From: Adiantum capillus-veneris
Taxonomy: Eukaryota; Streptophyta; Polypodiopsida; Polypodiales; Pteridaceae
Assembly (NCBI GenBank): GCA_014529385.2
Contig: CM043951.1
Span: 110,314,469-110,378,468 of the forward strand
Reading direction: 5' to 3'
Length of the DNA: 64,000 nt
The notes under the pieces: generated by a model
Seen by the model: only the letters and a program-made list of their open reading frames with translations
Told to the model about the DNA's origin: nothing
The model's database searches: none
In this document: in pieces, positions 57,581 to 64,000 of the stretch
Position numbering within the stretch: position 1 is the stretch's first letter
Layout: each line of letters begins with the position of its first letter
Made by a program: the position numbers and the translations under genes

Positions 57581-58577
57581 GATTTCAGTGCACGTCCTCG
57601 TGTGCTGCGTGTTTGGCTTGCACTGGAGAGATTTGAAATTGGTGGTGAATGTTGTTCTGAAGAGCTGTAAGCTGTTGGGTTGACTTGTTGGTGAATATGA
57701 GATTAGGCATTTGGGTTCAGATAAAAGCAATTGGCTTATTTATTATGGGAATAAAGAAAAATAAAAGGCTATGTATAGTGCTTTAGGGTCTGGAAACGCT
57801 GGATTACCAATGGGGAAAAACCTCATGGGAAAAATTGTCCAAAGGTATGTGATCTTATTATGGGAATATACAATGATTGGTGTTTAGGGATTGAATTTAG
57901 TAGGCTTATATAAATAATGTGAAAGTGAATTGTTTAAGCCTTATGTCCCTTGAAAAGGGTCGATGATTTGCCTTGAGTCTGGAGTTGCTTTGTTGCTGCG
58001 TGTACCTGCAAGGTGAGTGCATGGGTGGAACAATAAAGAGTGCTTAATGCAAATGTCCAATTATGGGACATTCGATATGCTTGCACAGATTTATGCATGG
58101 GTAAGATTATGTTGTGCGAGAGAAAAGTATAGATGGGTGCTCCTCAGAGTTAATGCAGCTAAAAAAGTAAATTAAATTCACTTTACTAGCTTTCGCTACT
58201 CTTGAGAAGGGCGTTTGATGCAATGGTTCGTATTCTCCTAATGTGCACAAGTGTGTGTGTGTTTTGGTTTGAACACTTTGCCTCGCCACCATGATTAAAA
58301 TAATACATTGACTTTGCTCCCCTATTCAGAATGAGAGTCTTGATATAATTATGCTCAACTCTTCCAGCTTGAGCTGTAGCCTAATTAGTGAGACTCATAG
58401 ACCACAGAAAAATATTAGGACTCGAAGCTTAGGTCTAACGCTTTGCTCATTTATCGGCTCAGCTGCCCGACTCTCGACTTTTTTTTTTGTGACTTGATTT
58501 CACTTGACTATTGTCTCGAGCTCTCAACAAAGTATATATCTAAACATTTAGAGCTCAGATCCTCAAAAAGAGGGTTA
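57581..58577. other. Non-coding region between the unknown open frames and the LTR
   Basis: No recognised gene on either strand. A plus-strand phrase reading CACCTTTGGGGAAAAACCTC-like near 57810 is simple text, not a motif I can name. It is presumably the 3' untranslated part of the minus-strand element. Confidence 0.5.
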
Positions 58578-59546
58578 TTAAAGGACCATATTGGCAGAGT
58601 AGGTTTTTTCTGCCATACCTGGGTGACCTTGGTTGTCAAAATTGCTTGTTTTTAACTTTTGGTCCATTATCTGAGAAGATTGGCGAGTTTCATTTTGTTG
58701 GAAGTGGGAGCTGACTTCAATATTCTTCTGCACGTTTGTTTGCTTTGGCACCCATTTGTATCTGCTATTTGTTGTTGGCTTGTTTTTACAGACGACATAT
58801 TGACTTTTTGGACCTGTATCCTTGATTTGTCGGTGTTTGTAGCTGTAATTATCTTCAAGTTGTGTAAAATCTTGTCTTGGTGCCTTGGGTAGCCAGATTT
58901 GTTTTTGTCCTTTGTCATATCCATGCGCTTTAAGTATATTTGATGGCACAAATATTTTTGTCTGTACTTTTGTATTCAACTGTATCTGTTCCTTGCCCTT
59001 TTTGGGAATCACGGTTGGTAAATTCCCTTGAAGATATGTAGGCCTTCTAGATTGAGAATCGTTTTTGAACCTGTTTCTAGCCCTATTGTTCGATCTCCTC
59101 TTTTCAGTTGAAATTGATCTTGATTTTCCTGTTTGTTGTTTTGTTTTGAAGCTATTTGCTACTGTATAGCCTGATATCTTTGGTTTAGGTAACCAAACAT
59201 TTGGTTGACCACTGTAGTAGCCTTGCTCTTCCAAGCTGTACTGGGAGGCAATCCATCCCATTTGTTTACCTGAATTGTTTGGACTAGGATCATTTACCCA
59301 AACTGGATCTTTGAAATTGATGTCATTGGCCACAACATAGGTTTTGATGTGCCCGTTGTGTCTTTGTTTACTTATTGTTGGGTATTTTGGCTGAAAGACC
59401 TTTTTATACTTTAGTGTAGAATGTTGGTCTATCTTTCCCTGGGGTGTTGAATCCACAGCTGTTCGCATTGATTTTTTAGCTGCGTTTGTGACTTCCTTGT
59501 TGGACTTCTTTGCTTGTGGATGACATGCGTTTGGTGAGTTCTGCAT
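58578..59546 (-). CDS. Unrecognised basic protein with internal W(L/V)PK repeats
   Basis: A 322-codon frame, rich in Lys, Gln, Asn and Ser and probably disordered. It contains an internal duplication: a GYYSGQPNVWLPK block at residues 109-121 and a GYDKGQKQIWLPK block at 209-221, exactly 100 residues apart, and a related YKWVPK at 263-268. A second repeated block starts YVV at residues 70 and 250. It overlaps the upstream frame by 71 bases, so it is probably the C-terminal part of the same protein separated by a frame change. W-V-P-K motifs occur in gag-distal linkers of some plant copia elements, which is weak support for a retroelement origin. Function unknown. Confidence 0.45.
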   Translation of the reverse strand: MQNSPNACHPQAKKSNKEVTNAAKKSMRTAVDSTPQGKIDQHSTLKYKKVFQPKYPTISKQRHNGHIKTYVVANDINFKDPVWVNDPSPNNSGKQMGWIASQYSLEEQGYYSGQPNVWLPKPKISGYTVANSFKTKQQTGKSRSISTEKRRSNNRARNRFKNDSQSRRPTYLQGNLPTVIPKKGKEQIQLNTKVQTKIFVPSNILKAHGYDKGQKQIWLPKAPRQDFTQLEDNYSYKHRQIKDTGPKSQYVVCKNKPTTNSRYKWVPKQTNVQKNIEVSSHFQQNETRQSSQIMDQKLKTSNFDNQGHPGMAEKTYSANMVL

Positions 59547-60714
59547 CTAAACTGACTTGAACAGTCCTTTGTACCTCTATTTTTGACAATTTGTTTGAGT
59601 CTTCAATTTCCTCTGCCAGCTGGACAGAAGTATGTTGACTCTTTTCTTCAGATGCAATGCTTACCGTGGCCTTTGGTTCACATTGCTCTTTATTGATCTT
59701 TTTGTAGGTCTTTTGACAGGCTTCATGTGCTTGATTCACCATTTGCTTCTGATTGTTCAAGTTTATTATGATTTGTGTCACCTGTGGCTCCTTGGCATCT
59801 TCCACTGACAAGACAATACTAGGCTCTGACTTTATGACCGGCTCTGCCTTTTGATTCAAGCCAGCCTTTGACCACATTAGGATGTCTTTTTCTTGGCTTT
59901 GAGACTTGATCTCTGACTTTGTTGAATTCTGAGGTACATCCCTTAGTGATGAACTATCTGTGCTATTAGCAATATTATGTAGAATCTTTGATTCCACATT
60001 CTTGCTTGTTGCATTCTTCAATGGCAAGTCCTTGACTGCCCGTGCCTGCTCTGGTTCTTGGTCACAGATAATTTCTTCATCCACGTCCTCTGACATTGAA
60101 TCGTCCGCTACATCCTTGTTGTATTTTTCGAGTTCAGGCCTAAAAAATTCCAAGCTATTTGAGACTATCTTTTGTAGCTGATCTTTTTTGGCAGCTTGAT
60201 ATTCAATTGAAATATCATTGACGCCTTTGACCTCCAATATTTTAGTCATCAATTTGTCTCTGGTATCCTTTGACAAGATATGCTTTCTTTCTGGCGACTT
60301 TCGATTTGGAGACGTCTGCTTTAATGATTCTGCTGCTTGCTGTCTGATACTGTCTTGGTTTTGCTGCTTCATCATATCCAGGTGCATCTTTACTGGGCAA
60401 TTGGGTATTAGATGATTAATGCCACATTCATAGAAATGCACATCTATTCCTATTTGTTCTATACCTGGTCGAGGTATCTGTCCATAATATTGTTGGTATT
60501 CGTTGCCCATAGTATCTTTGATCAAATATGTCATTAGCATGACATGTAGATACTTAAAAACCAACACTGACGCTGGCTTTGACTGATTGCCCTTATCTTT
60601 TTCGACTGTGGAATTCTCAAGAAGCTTGTAATAGCTTGCATTATAACCCTGGTAGATGGTCGTTTCAGCCCCTGCTTCAGTGACCAACTTTAATTCTATG
60701 TATGTTATCAACAT
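59476..60714 (-). CDS. Unrecognised protein with damaged zinc-knuckle-like motif
   Basis: A 412-codon frame. Residues 92-107 (VHFYECGINHLIPNCP) look like a CCHC zinc knuckle with the first Cys replaced by Phe (position 94) and one residue lost between Cys97 and His101. The rest is acidic and Gln/Lys/Ser-rich with no recognised domain and probably disordered. It overlaps its upstream neighbour by 7 bases (ATGTTGA), and its start is chosen only because it is the first ATG. A gag-like nucleic-acid-binding protein is the best guess; an LTR and purine tract lie downstream on the same strand. Confidence 0.45.
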   Translation of the reverse strand: MLITYIELKLVTEAGAETTIYQGYNASYYKLLENSTVEKDKGNQSKPASVLVFKYLHVMLMTYLIKDTMGNEYQQYYGQIPRPGIEQIGIDVHFYECGINHLIPNCPVKMHLDMMKQQNQDSIRQQAAESLKQTSPNRKSPERKHILSKDTRDKLMTKILEVKGVNDISIEYQAAKKDQLQKIVSNSLEFFRPELEKYNKDVADDSMSEDVDEEIICDQEPEQARAVKDLPLKNATSKNVESKILHNIANSTDSSSLRDVPQNSTKSEIKSQSQEKDILMWSKAGLNQKAEPVIKSEPSIVLSVEDAKEPQVTQIIINLNNQKQMVNQAHEACQKTYKKINKEQCEPKATVSIASEEKSQHTSVQLAEEIEDSNKLSKIEVQRTVQVSLDAELTKRMSSTSKEVQQGSHKRS

Positions 60715-61448
60715 GTGAATATGTGGCTTCTGTATAGTCTTAGGACTATGTGTCGATTAAATCTTGTATTTGGCTTCTGTTGTTTGTTGAATTGTAAGAG
60801 AGTATTGTGACTCTCTTTTGCTGTTTGCAGTTGATAGGGTTGTCCTGATTCCAGTAAGTGAGGTGGAGATTGAACTCCCCCCCTCCGAGAAGGTTCTCTA
60901 TCTGTAAGAGGTATCTTTCTTATGCCAGATGTGGATATTCTAGCTTTGTCATCTAGCTCAGCTGATTGAGCTAGGTCTTTGTGAAGTCGTGCTAACTCAA
61001 TAGCTGATTTTTCCATTGATTGTACGTGTGTTTGTGTTGGTGCATTTTGTGGTGCATGTGTAGTGTTCTGTACCTGTGACTGTTGTGTTGTGGCACTCAT
61101 CTGGTTAGATGTCATTTCGTCATGTGTCTGTTGCTCAATTTGGTCTTGTGGAGTTGAAGGTGACAAGATGAAAGTTGTAGCTCTTTCCGAGAATTTATCT
61201 GCAATAAGATCTAATTCATAGCATCTTCCATCTATATCATAGCTCTTGTCTCTAATGCGCGTTTCCCATAGTGTCCTAGGAACTGACTCGCTAAATGTCC
61301 TTACCCGCGTGACTTGAACCCATCTTTGTCCATCAGAATCTACATAAATTGGATCTTTCCATCTTGTTTCGTGGATCCAATGAAGGGCTACTGGCTCAGG
61401 TTTCTTGTTGACTTCTGAAGTGGCTGAAGGCAACTGTAGTTTACACAA
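60708..61448 (-). CDS. Unrecognised open frame, middle of the minus-strand series
   Basis: A 246-codon frame opening from an alternative codon, so it is probably not an independent gene but a continuation of the upstream frame (8-base overlap around 61441-61448). The N-terminal ~100 residues look structured (WIHETRWKDPIYVDSDGQRW). The remainder is Gln/Thr/Ser-rich. No family recognised. Confidence 0.4.
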   Translation of the reverse strand: MCKLQLPSATSEVNKKPEPVALHWIHETRWKDPIYVDSDGQRWVQVTRVRTFSESVPRTLWETRIRDKSYDIDGRCYELDLIADKFSERATTFILSPSTPQDQIEQQTHDEMTSNQMSATTQQSQVQNTTHAPQNAPTQTHVQSMEKSAIELARLHKDLAQSAELDDKARISTSGIRKIPLTDREPSRRGGVQSPPHLLESGQPYQLQTAKESHNTLLQFNKQQKPNTRFNRHIVLRLYRSHIFTC

Positions 61449-61707
61449 GGAATTCCCTCCTGCTGACTGTGTCTTTAGTTTTTGGCAGATTGATTATAGT
61501 AGGCCATTGAGTGATTTCTCTGTTCTGAGCTACCATTGTATTTGCATTATAAGCTAAAGGTAAGCTCATTATCAAGCGGTAAATATTACCACTTGTCAAC
61601 ACGTATTTGTAACCCAACTTTGAACCATCTTCATGAGCTATGAAGCATTGATCTGGCTCTTCCACCGCTTGTTGAGGTGTTTCTGCTTTGTACCATCTAC
61701 CCTCCAT
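61441..61707 (-). CDS. Unrecognised open frame, upstream part of the series
   Basis: 88 codons from ATG 61707. The frame is in fact open further upstream to about 61752, into the end of the 61724-62137 frame, which suggests a frameshift joins the two. Contains LGYKYVLTSGNIYRLIM. No family recognised. Confidence 0.4.
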   Translation of the reverse strand: MEGRWYKAETPQQAVEEPDQCFIAHEDGSKLGYKYVLTSGNIYRLIMSLPLAYNANTMVAQNREITQWPTIINLPKTKDTVSRREFLV

Positions 61708-61723
61708 ATCTCTATAGAGACTG

Positions 61724-62137
61724 CTAGTTTTTGTCCTTGTAATTTGACTTTATCAAGTGCACAGTGACTCGACAACTGCAAACCTCTGGAAGATCTTGCC
61801 TGTGCAATTTTATTATGTCCAACTCACTACTTGGTTTGAGCTTCATGTACATCGATCCTAAAAAATCTTCCATTAGGTTCTTTTGTAAATGAGCCATGTT
61901 GTTAGCTTCGTCTACTTCCACAACCTGTATTGTCGGGCTTTTCAGAGCATTTTTCTTGGACTTTAGATAGCGATTGTCTGCATCATCCATGTAGCATGGA
62001 AAGTCTTTGAAATGACCTATTAACTCCAACCTGATGCCAACTGATTTGACTGTTATTAATGAGCTTGAAGCCTCATCATAACTGATTTGATTTGCCGATG
62101 TTGCCATTGACTGTGGCTGTTGCATCTGCTGCTCCAT
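61724..62137 (-). CDS. Unrecognised open frame, possible N-terminus of the series
   Basis: 137 codons from ATG 62137 (MEQQMQQPQSMATSANQ start) with a structured-looking central part (ELIGHFKDFPCYMDDADNRY). It is followed within 20 bases by the next frame. Upstream, a good splice-acceptor-like TTTTGCAG ends at 62383, so an intron in the leader is possible. No family recognised. Confidence 0.4.
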   Translation of the reverse strand: MEQQMQQPQSMATSANQISYDEASSSLITVKSVGIRLELIGHFKDFPCYMDDADNRYLKSKKNALKSPTIQVVEVDEANNMAHLQKNLMEDFLGSMYMKLKPSSELDIIKLHRQDLPEVCSCRVTVHLIKSNYKDKN

Positions 62138-63000
62138 TTTTCTTTCAACCCTGTTACTGACATGCTGAGCACTTGTATTTCCTTTTTCTAGCCTCTCCCA
62201 CGGGTGACCAGTGGTTTTCCTAATTCAAAGCTTTCTGCTAGCTTAGCTGTGATCTCAACGATCAGATTTACCTGTATAGTTGTAGCATTAGTTGGCAAGA
62301 TACTTACCACTGTACTGCAACGACTACTCGCCTTTGTGATACCTCGATTCCAGTTGATTGAGCGATGAAATTTTCTCTTAATCTGCAAAATTGTAGATTA
62401 GCAAAGCACTTTTGACCTGAACTAAAATGACCTCAGTTTGCCTGTTGACAGCACACTTTATATGGCTTTTAATTTAAATTAAACCACCACGCATGTGACC
62501 ATAGGTCATCCGACTTCTGAAGTGTATCTGTCCGCAACTTTTTCTTTTCCGGCCTGACTGTTACTCTTATCCTTGGCACACTCAAATTTATTTTTTTTTC
62601 GCTTCAATTTGCTCTTTTGATGAATTGCATGGAAAGTTTTGCCTGGCAATGCTCAATTTCCGGCCTCCTTATGGTCACTACCAGTTATACTGCATCAAGT
62701 GTTAGCTACTCGTATTGCGAGTCCGACTGTATGTGTATGTGTTTGTGAGTGTGTGAATGTGCTCTTGTTATTATTATTATTATTATTATTTTTTTAATTA
62801 AAGCTACTGTGTGTGTGCGTTGATAATCAACAGGCTGCAGGCAGCGGACTTGGGATCCGGCATGGAAGTAGGGGCCAGGCCAAAAAGTGTGTGTGTCTCT
62901 CTGTGCGAGCCGAAGTTGATGGCGGCCAACTTGCAAGGCCAGGGTAAGGCAGGACTTGCACTTGATTACAATGCCCTTTTTGGGACCTTGCGTGGAAGAG
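62138..63000. other. Leader-side region of the minus-strand locus
   Basis: Contains the acceptor-like TTTTGCAG (minus strand, ends 62383), donor-like GTG/GTAAGTA at 62308 and an (ATT)n tract at ~62767-62790. No primer binding site for initiator-Met tRNA was seen. No gene is supported on the plus strand. Confidence 0.5.
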
Positions 63001-64000
63001 TAGACGATAGACTCCAGTAAAAAGACGCGCGCAGGCTGCAGCACATGTCAGAGAGCCGAGGAGTCAGCTAATAGCATCTGCATGTTTGTCGATTTCCTAG
63101 CTGCTCCAAAATTGCGTGTGTAATTTGTGGTCGCGAGCATCCAAGATCAACACGGCTTTAATTGTTGAGCAACAGAGAGTGGCTTTGTGTGTGTTGTGTG
63201 TGTGTGTGGCAGCAAGCGCACCGTAGCGGGTGTGAGCTGAAGCCTAAGAACCTCCAGGGTGTGTGTGTGCTAATTGCTCCTGAGTGTATATACTCTTAAG
63301 CATGCAGAGTGTGGGGTCAGGTGCGAGCACCTAGCTAGCTTGACATGGGGTGTGTGCGTTTTGAAGTATGCGCCAGTTGTGGCTGTAGCGACATGAGACT
63401 CATGCGGGTGTGGTTAAAGCAAGAGAGCATGGGCTACTACTTTATGCAAGTGAAGTGGCAAGTGGGGCCTGGTTGCACCGAGACAGGGTGTGTGTGTGTG
63501 GCAACGAGGTTGTGAGCCACCTGCAAAAGTTGGGGTCTGTATTTTAGCCGATAACTGGGGCGAGAGCTGTGGCGAGTTGCTGCAATAGCGTGTGTGTGGT
63601 GTGTGAGCCAGCACCGATTGCAGGCAGCATGTGAGTTTGTGAGAGTGGGGCAGTGTGTTTATGTGCGCTACAAGCCAAGTGCAGGGCTTGACTGAGCCGT
63701 CAAAAATCTGCCAGCGTTGCAGGAGAGTACAGGCTGCGCGAACGTTTTTGTGCGGGGCCGGCGTCGGCAGCCAAGGAGGGACCAGGGCAGGTGGGATCGC
63801 CAACTGTGGGGCCGACTCGGGCCACTAGACAGAGAGCGTAGGTCAAGCCGGGAGTGTAGGATGTCTAGGGGTAGCAGAGCATAGGACGACTAGGGGTAGC
63901 AGAGGGTAGGATGACTTGGGAGCTCAGGGCGCAGTGAACGCGTAGGATGGTAGGTAAGGGCCGCGCTTAGCGCAATTCACGGCGAGAATGCAGCCGGGTG
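63001..64000. other. GC- and CpG-rich terminal kilobase
   Basis: Visibly higher in G+C and CpG than the AT-rich, CpG-poor repeats to the left, with GT-rich runs near 63180-63220 and 63490-63500. Near 63850-63930 a phrase AGGGGTAGCAGAG is repeated in tandem-like fashion. Open frames here (63414-63803 minus) are low in recognisable content. It could be the start of a host gene region, a promoter, or the 5' end of the minus-strand element. Confidence 0.5.

Noticed and set aside
58443-60415. Plus-strand frames at 58.4-60.4 kb
   Set aside because: Short and antisense to the long minus-strand frames; no recognisable content.
62272-62307. Second leader intron (donor at 62307, acceptor CTATACAG at 62272)
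   Set aside because: It would be 36 bases, shorter than plant introns normally allow.

Overview
The window is intergenic, repeat-dominated nuclear DNA from a land plant with a TE-rich genome. The evidence is plant-type Ty1/copia elements primed by initiator-Met tRNA, a Ty3/gypsy element with two RNase H domains (Tat-like), a CACTA (En/Spm) element with tnp2, DUF4218 and DUF4216 modules, a DUF659-type hAT relic, and long CT, GA, CA and G microsatellites. The species cannot be named from this sequence. I found no intact host gene, no rRNA gene and no CRISPR array.

Layout. 1-5.6 kb: old AT-rich repeats, including a segment found again at 23.7 kb and one arm of a ~1.2 kb inverted repeat whose partner lies at ~10.0-11.1 kb. 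5.64-6.15 kb: an array of short dyads built on CGAGTTACGTGG. 6.2-13.8 kb: a decayed minus-strand gypsy element split by ~4.4 kb of unassigned repeat DNA. 15.13-19.63 kb: a CACTA element with its CACTACAAG end, subterminal repeats and a well-preserved but 5'-truncated minus-strand transposase gene. 19.63-23.60 kb: a 5'-truncated, badly broken copia copy with its 3' LTR. 23.6-29.9 kb: repeats, a 161-bp near-perfect hairpin, a possible SINE and a ~172-bp tandem array.

29.95-48.71 kb is a composite gypsy element: a 5' LTR, internal copy A, internal copy B fused to it without an intervening LTR, and a 3' LTR truncated at its far end. A complete copia element (31192-36433, target duplication GACAG) sits inside the 5' LTR. 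Next is a hAT transposase pseudogene (48.7-55.0 kb), split by another complete copia element (49067-54163, target duplication GGACA). The copia copy at 19.6 kb belongs to the same family.

55.8-56.6 kb holds a gypsy protease/RT relic cut by a minus-strand LTR (56588-57568). Upstream of that LTR on the minus strand is a polypurine tract, then at 58.6-62.1 kb a run of overlapping open frames that I do not recognise, with a damaged zinc-knuckle-like motif and repeated W(L/V)PK motifs but no polymerase. The last kilobase is visibly richer in G+C and CpG. The unrecognised minus-strand locus, the hairpin and the dyad array are the best candidates for something undescribed. The rest is a clear record of nested insertion, nonsense decay and apparent gene conversion.
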